IMG/VR virus record: IMGVR_UViG_3300012919_001127
Location: 1-64,000 of that record
DNA length: 64,000 bases
Direction: 5' to 3' (one strand)
Source of the DNA: a virus
Within the stretch, counting starts at the first letter, position 1. Each line of letters begins with the position of its first letter. The notes beneath the pieces are model-generated. The model was given only the letters and a program-made list of their open reading frames with translations, ran no database searches and had not been told where the DNA came from. Made by a program: the position numbers and the translations under genes. This document shows positions 1 to 6,690 of the stretch, piece by piece.

Positions 1-1026
1 CAACTCAGTGATTCCATCTTTGAATGCTGGTCCTACGTTTCCTAATGCAACAAAAGTTCCTTCAAGATTTTCCTTGATAGCAGGATCAACTGCCGCCAAC
101 AAAGCCTGAACTCTTTTATCATTCATTTGTTCTCTCAATGCTTCAGCGGCCTGCTTTCTTGTCATACCTGTAATTTTTGAAAGTCTGTCTAACTGCATGA
201 TGTATTGATTTGTACCTGCGGCTAGTTGTTTTGCATTTCTGCCTTCAACTCCACCTCTCATCTTTTGCAGTTCTAAGTAATCATTTGTAAATTCTGCTAC
301 CTGTTCATTGCTTACACCAAGTGCATTCAAACCTTTAATGTTTGGTTGCATTTCTCTACTTAAATTTGTAAATGCCCTTGCACCAGCTGTTGCTCCTCCA
401 AACAATGCCGCAAGATTGTTAGATCCATCTGATAATGCTCCAGCAAATGTTTCAAGGTTAAATGATGTTTGTGTGGCCATTTTTTGTACTTCAAACAATC
501 CGCCACCAAAGTCAATACCAGCATCACTTAGATTTCTAAATGAATCTATACTCATGTCTATAAAATTGACCAATGATTGTACAGCACCTCCTAGCATAGG
601 TCCAAGTAAAGGTATTGTACTGATCAGTCCTGTGACGTGTTGTGAGAAATCACTGAGCCTATTTCCGCCCATTAATAATTCTTTGCCCAATGCTCCTATT
701 GAAGCACCTGCGTTGGTAAGTCCACCAATAAGCATACCACCAACCCTTGAAGCCATGTTGCCCAATTTTTTGAGTGCGCCTGTTGTATCTTTTCCAGCCT
801 GACCTAGACCTTTTGTTGCTTCAGTGGTTTGTTTTGTTGCTTTTGTTTGGGCCTTATTGGCTCCTATCATGCCCTTGGCATTGGCTCCATCAAAGGCACC
901 CTGAGCTCCACCCGTATTACCGCCCTGCCCAGAAATGGCCTTTAAAAGTAGCTGTAATGTGGCTTCTGAAGCGGCGTTTGACGTAACACCGTCCATTCCT
1001 CCGCCTTGATAAGTAACTTGAACCAT
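1..1026 (-). CDS. Putative tail tape-measure protein, 3' part off the left edge
   Basis: An open frame starts at the ATG at 1026-1024 and runs to base 1 with no stop, so only the first 342 residues are visible. The protein is rich in Ala, Gly, Thr and Lys, with hydrophobic stretches at about residues 95-115 (GGMLIGGLTNAGASIGAL) and 132-158, and amphipathic helices after them. This is the usual look of the tape-measure protein that sets tail length and sits in the tail tube. It lies next to gp26, a hub-assembly gene, but on the opposite strand, with a late-promoter-like octamer (1088-1081) 55 nt upstream. The family is inferred from composition and context; another long hydrophobic virion protein is possible. 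Confidence 0.55.
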   Translation of the reverse strand, partial: MVQVTYQGGGMDGVTSNAASEATLQLLLKAISGQGGNTGGAQGAFDGANAKGMIGANKAQTKATKQTTEATKGLGQAGKDTTGALKKLGNMASRVGGMLIGGLTNAGASIGALGKELLMGGNRLSDFSQHVTGLISTIPLLGPMLGGAVQSLVNFIDMSIDSFRNLSDAGIDFGGGLFEVQKMATQTSFNLETFAGALSDGSNNLAALFGGATAGARAFTNLSREMQPNIKGLNALGVSNEQVAEFTNDYLELQKMRGGVEGRNAKQLAAGTNQYIMQLDRLSKITGMTRKQAAEALREQMNDKRVQALLAAVDPAIKENLEGTFVALGNVGPAFKDGITEL

Positions 1027-1053
1027 ATATTAAAACCCGATATAACTCCAACT

Positions 1054-1061
1054 CATAAATA
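1054..1061 (+). promoter_or_regulatory. T4-like late promoter octamer for gp26
   Basis: CATAAATA lies 39 nt before the gp26 start and matches the T4 late consensus TATAAATA at seven of eight positions. The gp55-like sigma encoded at 9.5-10.4 kb would be the expected reader. Confidence 0.55.
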
Positions 1062-1080
1062 TTGCATATGAATACTTTAT

Positions 1081-1088
1081 TATTTATG
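1081..1088 (-). promoter_or_regulatory. T4-like late promoter octamer for the tape-measure-like gene
   Basis: On the minus strand 1088-1081 reads CATAAATA, the same octamer as on the plus strand at 1054. It points away from gp26 toward the start at 1026. Each promoter lies upstream of its own gene, and the two transcripts would overlap head to head by about 20-30 nt. Confidence 0.55.
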
Positions 1089-1099
1089 CGGAGAAAATC

Positions 1100-1963
1100 A
1101 TGCCTAATGTAAAACAAACAGGACCTAATCCGTTACACAAATATTTCAGGCAACCTAAAATATATATCAACTTACCAAGTAATGGTAATTGGTATCCGGA
1201 AGGTGCTATTGAAAAAACGGAGAACAATGAATATCCAGTGTTTGCTATGACGGCCAAAGATGAACTTGCATTCAAAACACCAGATGCGTTGCTGAATGGA
1301 CAATCAGTTGTGACTGTTGTACAGAGCTGTGTTCCAAATATCAAAGATGCGTGGAATATGCCAACCATTGATGTAGATGCTTTACTAATCGCAATCAGAA
1401 TAGCAACATATGGTGAAAAACTTGAAATCAAAACTAAGGTGCCAGTAGCTGGTACTGATAGGGCTTTTGATCTTGATCTAAGAATGCTTTTAGACAAGTA
1501 TCAGAATGTCTCGTATGATTCAACAATGACAACTGGCAATTTGAAGATGACTTTGAAGCCTCAAACATATAGAGAGTTCACAAGAACTGCTATCAAGACG
1601 TTTGAAGAACAAAGGATCAATGCAGTTGTAAATGATCAAGAAATACCAGATGCAGAAAAATTAGAAAAGTTTGCACAGTCATTTAACAAACTAACAAACA
1701 TTACCATTGACATGGTATCTAATTCTATTGTACAGATTCAAGCTGATGACACAGTGGTTGTTGACAAGAATCACATCGCAGAATTTATTGCCAAAGGTGA
1801 TAAATCATTCTTTACTGATGTGGTTGATCATTTGTCAGCTCAAAAAGAAAAGTTTGATGTCAAACCTTTCAACATTGAAACCACAGCTGAAGAGCGTGAA
1901 GCTGGTGCACCTGAATCATTTGAAGTGCCTATTACGTTTGATCAATCAAATTTTTTCGCGTAA
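1100..1963 (+). CDS. 26: gp26-like baseplate hub protein
   Basis: 287 residues resembling the T4 gp26 family (T4_baseplate). The N-terminal NPLHKYFRQPKIYINLPS and the following NWYPEG segment are the conserved signature. In T4, gp26 takes part in assembly of the central hub of the baseplate. The start is the first ATG after the divergent late promoters, with GGAG about 7 nt upstream. The last in-frame codons are AAT TTT TTC GCG TAA and contain the heptamer T TTT TTC. The -1 frame is open from just before this point to 2187 and lacks a start codon, so part of translation probably continues as a 362-residue fusion. This resembles the gpG/gpGT tail chaperones next to tape-measure genes in other phages. 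Confidence 0.85.
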   Translation: MPNVKQTGPNPLHKYFRQPKIYINLPSNGNWYPEGAIEKTENNEYPVFAMTAKDELAFKTPDALLNGQSVVTVVQSCVPNIKDAWNMPTIDVDALLIAIRIATYGEKLEIKTKVPVAGTDRAFDLDLRMLLDKYQNVSYDSTMTTGNLKMTLKPQTYREFTRTAIKTFEEQRINAVVNDQEIPDAEKLEKFAQSFNKLTNITIDMVSNSIVQIQADDTVVVDKNHIAEFIAKGDKSFFTDVVDHLSAQKEKFDVKPFNIETTAEEREAGAPESFEVPITFDQSNFFA

Positions 1964-1993
1964 GGATCTTAAGTAGGTCTCTCGAAGAGATCC
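1951..1993 (+). promoter_or_regulatory. Probable programmed -1 ribosomal frameshift site
   Basis: T TTT TTC at 1951-1957 is in frame for gp26 and has the X XXY YYZ form of slippery heptamers. The 0-frame stop follows two codons later, at 1961-1963. Two alternative stems lie downstream: GGATCT (1964-1969) with AGATCC (1988-1993), 6 nt after the heptamer, or GGTCTCT (1976-1982) with AGAGATCC (1986-1993, one bulge). The heptamer, its phase and the stems are read directly from the sequence; efficiency is unknown. Confidence 0.7.
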
Positions 1994-2187
1994 TAAAAGA
2001 AGTTGAAAATTTAGATAACGAGACTAAAAACTTCAAGCTAGAACTTGCAAGACTATGCTGGTATATGCGTGGGGGTGTGACCCTTGACGAAATGTATGCA
2101 GTTGGTCCTGAGGATCGAGAGATATTCGCAAAACTTGTAAAAGAAAATCTAGAAACTGCTAAAAAGACAAATATGCCTTTCTTTTAG
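1957..2187 (+). CDS. -1 frameshift extension of gp26 (76 residues)
   Basis: The frame is -1 relative to gp26 and open from 1942 to the TAG at 2185-2187. It has no ATG, GTG or TTG before residues that look conserved (CWYMRGGVTLDEMY, then GPEDREIF and ENLETAKKTN). It can therefore only be made as a fusion to gp26 (286 + 76 residues) or from a rare start. Its stop overlaps the stop of the convergent gene at 2184 by two bases, so it fills the gap between two genes exactly, as a real coding segment would. The WYMRGG...EDRE segment resembles proteins found beside gp26 in other marine T4-like phages; that likeness is from memory and not aligned. Confidence 0.7.
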   Translation, partial: RVRILSRSLEEILKEVENLDNETKNFKLELARLCWYMRGGVTLDEMYAVGPEDREIFAKLVKENLETAKKTNMPFF

Positions 2188-4796
2188 GCTACTTGTTTTT
2201 GTGTAAGTTGTGCCTTAACGGCTTTTTGTAATCCAGCATCACTGATTTGACTTGCTAACGTAGGCAAGTCAATTTGCATTCCTGAACCAAGGTCTTTTCC
2301 AGTACCTGCACTTGCACCTGCTTTAGGTGGTTGACTTAATTGACTTTTAACTTGATCACCTATGCCAGCCTTTTTGATTTGATCAGCTAGTCCTGGTACA
2401 TCAACATCCATTCCTGTTGCTTGTTGTCCTTTGGCTGTGCCTGGTGGCTTAGGTTGTTTGCCGCCTATTGCAGTTTTACCTGCTGTGCCTGGTGGCTTAG
2501 GTTGCTTGTCACCTATTGCTTTTCCAATGCCGCTCTTAGGAGCATCAACTCCGTCTGCTGGTTTTGTTCCAGGCATCTGTATAACTTTGCCTGTCTTGTC
2601 GTCTTTGCCATCTTTGTTAGCATCAACTGGTTTTGCAGTAGCGTCAGTTGACTTTGGATCTTCACCTGGTTTTGCTGTTGCTCCGCCTGGTGTTGGTGCT
2701 TTAGGATCTTCTTCTCCTGCGTCTGGTTTTGCCGCTGGTTTCAAAGGTACCTTTGTGTTTGTTGCTATGGTACCGATGGATTCATCTGATAATCCTGCGT
2801 CAGATAAAATATTAACAATGGTTCCCATGTCTTTTGGTTTGCCCATCTTGGTCCAAGTCTTCATTAATTTTTCTTTGGTAATTTTGTTAGCTAATTGTTT
2901 TGCTCCGCTTTTAACTGCTCCTGCGGCTTTACCTACAGCACCTGAAACTTTTTCTCCTGCCTTGTCCATAGCATCACCAACCTTGTTGGCTCCTGCTTTT
3001 GCAAGTGCTTTCATTTTGTCTAACACCGGACCTTCTTCTAGGTTGTCTTCTAAGAAATCGTTGTAGTCTTCAACTATGCTGTTGTATTTTTCTATGTCTA
3101 TTGATTCTTCTTTTGCATCAGCCTTTTTATCGTCAGCTTTTTTATCGCCTGGTTTGACTTCCATGCCTGCTAATGCGCCGCCAAGTCCAACTGCCGCCGC
3201 GGCTTTAACAATATTTTGCGCCATATCGTCAACTGCTGTTTCCATTGATCCTGACGCTACGTTACTAAACACTTGTTTATATAATTCATCTCTTACATCA
3301 TCTGGTAAATTTTCTAAAGCCTTGTCTAGATTTTCTGTAAACGGATTAGCATCTACAAAAACACTTTTAATTTGGTAAACAGGATTTCCGTCTGCATCAA
3401 CACCTTCAATCATCGATTCAACAGTACCGCTGTATACAGTTCCGTCTGGTAATGTTTTACTAATAGTTGAGTTCCATGTTTGACCAACTTTAATATCATC
3501 CGGTACACCGTCGACTTGTATAGAATCACCAACAACAATTTCATTGGAGGCAGATATACTTGTACCCATCCATTCTTTTTGGGCTACTGCTCTTTCAAAT
3601 CCTTGTGCATTTTGTAATGCTTCAATATCTTCTTCTGTCAGACCAGCATCTAATAATTTTTGTGTGTTTTCAGTTATCCAGGCATTGTCTGGATAGTCTG
3701 CTGAATTTATTCCTGCGTCATTCAAATCATCTGCATCAAGTTTAGCAACAACTTCTGTATCAGTTGCATCTTCTATACCATCACCTGACACATCTGTAGT
3801 TTTTTGTATTTCAACATCTGTGCCTTCAATACCAAATTCGTCTTGCATGGAATCAATAGCCTGATTTAGGTTTCCGCCATCTTCTCCTGCAAGAGCAAAT
3901 ATCTTGTCGTTAACCTGTTTCAATTGACCTTGTAAAACTTCTTTTGCTTCTGCATCAAGATCAGTTGAACGCATCAATTCAGCCATTGCACTTCTTGATT
4001 GTATAAGTTCTTTGGCCGCATCAGCATCTAGGTCAGCCATGCTTGTTGCATCCATGCCGTCAAGTGCTGTTATGTCAATTTCGCCTGAAGCATCATTAAT
4101 GAATGTGTTTGTGATCTCTGGAGGTAACAGCTTGTCTAAAGCATCTCCTAATGCACCTGCCGCCGCACCAATTGCCGCACCTTTAACGGATTTAGCAACT
4201 GCTGTTGACAGTTGATCACCTTTCAATGTGTTACTTGCAAGTTTTAAAAAGAAACCAATTGCCGCACCAGATACAACACCACCACTTGCAAATGCAAGTA
4301 CAGAAGTCATTGCACCAATTACAAATGCCGCCTTGGCTGGATTTTCTTTTGCAAAGCCACCATAACCATCGACAACCTTGAGTATCTTTTGACCCATTGG
4401 GTTGCCTTGAAGTTTTGTTTTTAATTCTGCTTTTAGTTTTTCAAATTGTGCATCAAAGTTTTTTACAGGGCCACTGTTCTGTGCCGCTTTCAATAATTGA
4501 TCTATCTGTGCTTGTAATTTTTTTGCTTGATCGCCAACAACACCTGCGGCCTTGCCTAGTGCAGTTTTGTTGTCGCCACTTTGTACAGCAACTTTTTCTG
4601 CGTTTGTAAAGATGCCATCAATTTGTTTGTCAGTAAGTTCTGCTTCAAATAGTGTGTTGATGCTTTCAACTAATGGCCAAACATTCTTTTCCCATTTTCC
4701 AATATAAATGCGTTGTGCTTCTGTTAGCTCTTGCCAACCTTCCGCAAGTATTGTTTTTGATTTTAAATTATAAGATGTAACTTCACCTAGTTGCAT
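2184..4796 (-). CDS. Large Ala/Gly/Lys-rich putative virion protein (870 aa)
   Basis: Function not recognised. The N-terminal third is helical and contains a hydrophobic, possibly membrane-active stretch at about residues 155-195 (AAFVIGAMTSVLAFASGGVV). The middle (about 225-470) is acidic and Asp-rich. The C-terminal 200 residues are Pro/Lys/Gly low complexity with internal repeats: KQPKPPGTA occurs twice, and a module of about 28 residues occurs twice (MDVDVPGLADQIKKAGIGDQ and MQIDLPTLASQISDAGLQ). It follows the 188-residue gene by 9 nt and is probably co-transcribed from the late octamer at 5402-5395. Composition and position next to tail genes suggest a structural or ejected internal protein; this is inference. 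Confidence 0.7.
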   Translation of the reverse strand: MQLGEVTSYNLKSKTILAEGWQELTEAQRIYIGKWEKNVWPLVESINTLFEAELTDKQIDGIFTNAEKVAVQSGDNKTALGKAAGVVGDQAKKLQAQIDQLLKAAQNSGPVKNFDAQFEKLKAELKTKLQGNPMGQKILKVVDGYGGFAKENPAKAAFVIGAMTSVLAFASGGVVSGAAIGFFLKLASNTLKGDQLSTAVAKSVKGAAIGAAAGALGDALDKLLPPEITNTFINDASGEIDITALDGMDATSMADLDADAAKELIQSRSAMAELMRSTDLDAEAKEVLQGQLKQVNDKIFALAGEDGGNLNQAIDSMQDEFGIEGTDVEIQKTTDVSGDGIEDATDTEVVAKLDADDLNDAGINSADYPDNAWITENTQKLLDAGLTEEDIEALQNAQGFERAVAQKEWMGTSISASNEIVVGDSIQVDGVPDDIKVGQTWNSTISKTLPDGTVYSGTVESMIEGVDADGNPVYQIKSVFVDANPFTENLDKALENLPDDVRDELYKQVFSNVASGSMETAVDDMAQNIVKAAAAVGLGGALAGMEVKPGDKKADDKKADAKEESIDIEKYNSIVEDYNDFLEDNLEEGPVLDKMKALAKAGANKVGDAMDKAGEKVSGAVGKAAGAVKSGAKQLANKITKEKLMKTWTKMGKPKDMGTIVNILSDAGLSDESIGTIATNTKVPLKPAAKPDAGEEDPKAPTPGGATAKPGEDPKSTDATAKPVDANKDGKDDKTGKVIQMPGTKPADGVDAPKSGIGKAIGDKQPKPPGTAGKTAIGGKQPKPPGTAKGQQATGMDVDVPGLADQIKKAGIGDQVKSQLSQPPKAGASAGTGKDLGSGMQIDLPTLASQISDAGLQKAVKAQLTQKQVA

Positions 4797-4805
4797 TAAA
4801 CTTCC

Positions 4806-5372
4806 TTACAATAATTTTACTAATTCTGCTTTTTGTTGTGCATTCAATCCGTCAAGAGCTTTTTGTATGTTTGCCGGAATAGTTGCACCACCTTTTGCTG
4901 GAGCCGCCGCTTGATCAGTACCTCCTGCTGGCTTGTCACCGCCACCGTATTTTTGTCCTAGTGTTTGCGGAGCTTCAGCATCAGTTCCTGCTTGGGCTTT
5001 TCCAAGATCACCTTTGAATGTGTCCTGTGCAGTTTTTTGTAATATATCATCAACCTGTTTAGGAGTAATCTGTCCTTGCAATCCTTTTAGTCTCGTGGTA
5101 GAAAGACCTTGTTTTTGCATGAAGTCCTGTAAGGCATTTACAGATGGTGCTTTAGGATTGCCACCTGTTTGTCCCATATATTGACGATATTGAGTGAATA
5201 TTTCTTTGGCACGTTTGTTTGCGTCAACTTTTCCAGTCATTCCAGCGGCGGTGCCTTTGGCACCCACGGCGCCAGCCACTTTTGCGCCTACTTTACGTGC
5301 TATGTTACCTATTGCACTACCACCAGGAGCTTCGTTAACTGCATCTGTGCTTGTTATTTGCGTTATTTTCAT
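4806..5372 (-). CDS. Putative virion-associated protein (188 aa)
   Basis: Unrecognised. It opens with MKITQITSTDAVNEAPGGSA, a leader similar in style to that of the next gene. An Ala/Gly/Lys-rich helical segment (residues 20-55), a folded-looking core (about 55-125) and a low-complexity Gly/Ala/Pro linker follow. The C-terminal 25 residues (ANIQKALDGLNAQQKAELVK) look like an amphipathic helix. The start is supported by GGAG before the ATG and by the perfect TATAAATA late promoter 23 nt upstream. It forms a two-gene unit with the 870-residue protein. Confidence 0.7.
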   Translation of the reverse strand: MKITQITSTDAVNEAPGGSAIGNIARKVGAKVAGAVGAKGTAAGMTGKVDANKRAKEIFTQYRQYMGQTGGNPKAPSVNALQDFMQKQGLSTTRLKGLQGQITPKQVDDILQKTAQDTFKGDLGKAQAGTDAEAPQTLGQKYGGGDKPAGGTDQAAAPAKGGATIPANIQKALDGLNAQQKAELVKLL

Positions 5373-5394
5373 GGTTTACTCTCCTGTTACTTTA

Positions 5395-5402
5395 TATTTA
5401 TA
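5395..5402 (-). promoter_or_regulatory. Perfect T4-type late promoter TATAAATA
   Basis: The minus strand at 5402-5395 reads TATAAATA, identical to the T4 late consensus. The ATG of the 188-residue gene is at 5372, leaving room for a short leader that includes its GGAG. Confidence 0.7.
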
Positions 5403-5436
5403 CATAATTCATCGACTGTACCCCGTAAATATTGTA

Positions 5437-5631
5437 ATGCCTCAGACGAGATATAATGTTTTTGAGAAAGGCAACTCAGAACCCTTAACCCAATGTAGCG
5501 ATATGCACGAAGCGGATATTGTTATACAACAGTTAAAGGATGCCAATCCACACAAAGAATATGCAGTGGAACCTGTTGTTGTCTACGATAGTGATGCTTT
5601 TCGTTATGGACGCGATCCGGAATTGCATTAG
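5437..5631 (+). CDS. Small conserved-looking protein (64 aa)
   Basis: MPQTRYNVFEKGN... is 64 residues with a balanced, globular composition (VIQQLKDANPHKEYAVEPVV) and no membrane segment. The start at 5437 is chosen because the upstream extension of the frame is low-quality sequence antisense to the neighbouring gene. A strong terminator-like hairpin follows its stop by one base, which supports a real transcription unit ending here. Function unknown. Confidence 0.6.
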   Translation: MPQTRYNVFEKGNSEPLTQCSDMHEADIVIQQLKDANPHKEYAVEPVVVYDSDAFRYGRDPELH

Positions 5632-5632
5632 T

Positions 5633-5663
5633 AGTTGAGCTAAAGCTCAACTTTGTTTTCGTT
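5633..5663 (+). terminator. Rho-independent terminator-like hairpin
   Basis: AGTTGAGC (5633-5640), loop TAAA, GCTCAACT (5645-5652): a perfect 8-bp stem followed by TTGTTTTCGTT. No T-run follows it on the minus strand, so it should act on plus-strand transcripts from the 64-residue gene. Confidence 0.65.
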
Positions 5664-5689
5664 GTCACTCAAACAATTTTATTATATGA

Positions 5690-6040
5690 AATAAGTTGCG
5701 AAGCAACTGCTATCATGTAGATAGTTGAGCCATACTTCGCCCGTCTCCGGGCAAAGCAATGATGCCATCATGTAAGATGAGCTTACCATCTTAACTAAGA
5801 AGATTGCATTTCTGCATGGAGGCGGTAACCCGTCAACCCCCTACTTCAGCCTTCGCATAAGTTACGGAATATTAACACACCCTAGTTAAGCAAAGTGTGT
5901 TAACATTGTGGTTGCTTTTTCTCAGAGCCACGATCTTTTAATACCTAAGTTAGTATCAACCTTGCAACGCACCAGTTCCAGTCATAAGATCAGTATGACC
6001 TCAAGGTGAGTCGAGCTATCCCGACCAAACAATGTTGCTA
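5690..6040 (+). ncRNA. Candidate structured non-coding RNA in a 418-bp gene-free gap
   Basis: No credible ORF lies between 5632 and 6049, but inverted repeats are dense. Stems include 5695-5699/5703-5707, 5710-5714/5720-5724, 5739-5743/5748-5752 (GCCCG/CGGGC), 5773-5779/5787-5793 (7 bp), 5821-5825/5830-5834, 5872-5880/5895-5903 (9 bp), 5908-5913/5926-5931, 5932-5937/5986-5991, 5981-5985/5995-5999 and 6010-6013/6022-6025. TAGTTAA in the loop of the 9-bp stem complements TTAACTA at 5791-5797, a possible pseudoknot. AACATTGT (5902-5909) complements ACAATGTT (6029-6036). Two stems contain G-U pairs on the plus strand that become A-C mismatches on the minus strand, favouring plus-strand RNA. One stem is capped by UAAC. 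It matches no RNA class I could name: no tmRNA, RNase P or tRNA hallmark was found. Confidence 0.45.
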
Positions 6041-6049
6041 TATAGAATT

Positions 6050-6472
6050 TTATTTTGCCTTGAGTGCTTCTTTAAGTAATTTAGATCCGCCTACTCTCAC
6101 GTTTATTATGCCATTGTAGTATTCATCTGTTTCTAACACTCTACGTTCAAACTGTTCTCTTGCCTCTAAGTAACTTGCTACGCCTCTGCTTGGACAATAA
6201 TGTAATATTTCTCTTGTGAATTTTTCTTCGCCTAGTTTTTCTACGTCTGATTGCAAATGATCTGATGATCCCCAGTAGTCACGCCAGTCACTTTCAACTT
6301 TGCTTCTACGTTTGTTTATCTTACCCTTGAGAGGTGGGCGTGTCTTTCTGAATTTTGCTAGTTTTTTGCCGACATATTTCATACCGTTGGTTGTATTTGT
6401 GATCAAATACACAAATGCTTCACAGTCTTCAGGTAAGTTTTCTACGGTTTTTCCTTGATATGTCCAGTGCAT
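6050..6472 (-). CDS. GIY-YIG-like nuclease domain protein (140 aa)
   Basis: The N-terminal half has the GIY-YIG layout: a first strand FVYLITN (20-26), then NGMKYVGKK (29-37) where YVG stands for YIG, basic residues (42-57) and ESDWRDYWGSS (60-70). The possible catalytic Glu lies in YLEAREQF (101-108), followed by YYNGIIN. Enzymes of this superfamily cut DNA, often as homing or Seg-type endonucleases. Similar stand-alone proteins occur in T4-like marine phages. It is the last gene of the minus-strand early block and faces the candidate structured RNA. Whether it is an active endonuclease or a repair or recombination factor is not decidable here. Confidence 0.7.
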   Translation of the reverse strand: MHWTYQGKTVENLPEDCEAFVYLITNTTNGMKYVGKKLAKFRKTRPPLKGKINKRRSKVESDWRDYWGSSDHLQSDVEKLGEEKFTREILHYCPSRGVASYLEAREQFERRVLETDEYYNGIINVRVGGSKLLKEALKAK

Positions 6473-6489
6473 TATAAAGATACTTACAC

Positions 6490-6690
6490 TTAATCTTTAT
6501 TTGGATCTTCTTTTTTGGCTTTGTAGTCGTCTATTATTTCTTTTCTTCGGTCAGTAGCAAGTCTACGTATCTCGCTTAACCATTTTCTAGCAGAACGTTT
6601 AGTGCGTTCGCTCTTGCGTATTTCCCAGGCTTCGTTAGCCTTATAGTATTCTAGATATGCTTTTGTTAACTTGTCGTGTGTATCGTCCAT
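6490..6690 (-). CDS. Small charged helical protein (66 aa)
   Basis: MDDTHDKLTKAYLEYYKANE... is strongly charged (many Lys, Arg, Glu), predicted all-helical, with no Cys and no membrane segment. It resembles short hypotheticals found beside gp46 in marine T4-like phages. Its ATG touches the stop region of gp46, so it is translationally coupled within the gp55-gp47-gp46 block. Function unknown; nucleic-acid or protein binding is plausible from charge only. Confidence 0.65.
   Translation of the reverse strand: MDDTHDKLTKAYLEYYKANEAWEIRKSERTKRSARKWLSEIRRLATDRRKEIIDDYKAKKEDPNKD

Noticed and set aside
2431-3066. Plus-strand frame of 211 codons antisense to the 870-residue protein
   Set aside because: It is rich in Ala, Pro, Val and Ser, as expected from reading the complement of an Ala/Gly/Lys-rich gene; no start signal or neighbours on that strand.
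5194-5631. 145-residue reading of the frame ending at 5631
   Set aside because: The first 81 residues are antisense to the 188-residue gene and look non-coding; the start at 5437 is more credible.
5437-6050. Group I intron, tmRNA, RNase P or tRNA in the structured gap
   Set aside because: None of the core signatures could be found (no T-arm, no RNase P universal blocks, no convincing P7 pair), and no flanking gene is split. Kept only as an unclassified structured RNA.
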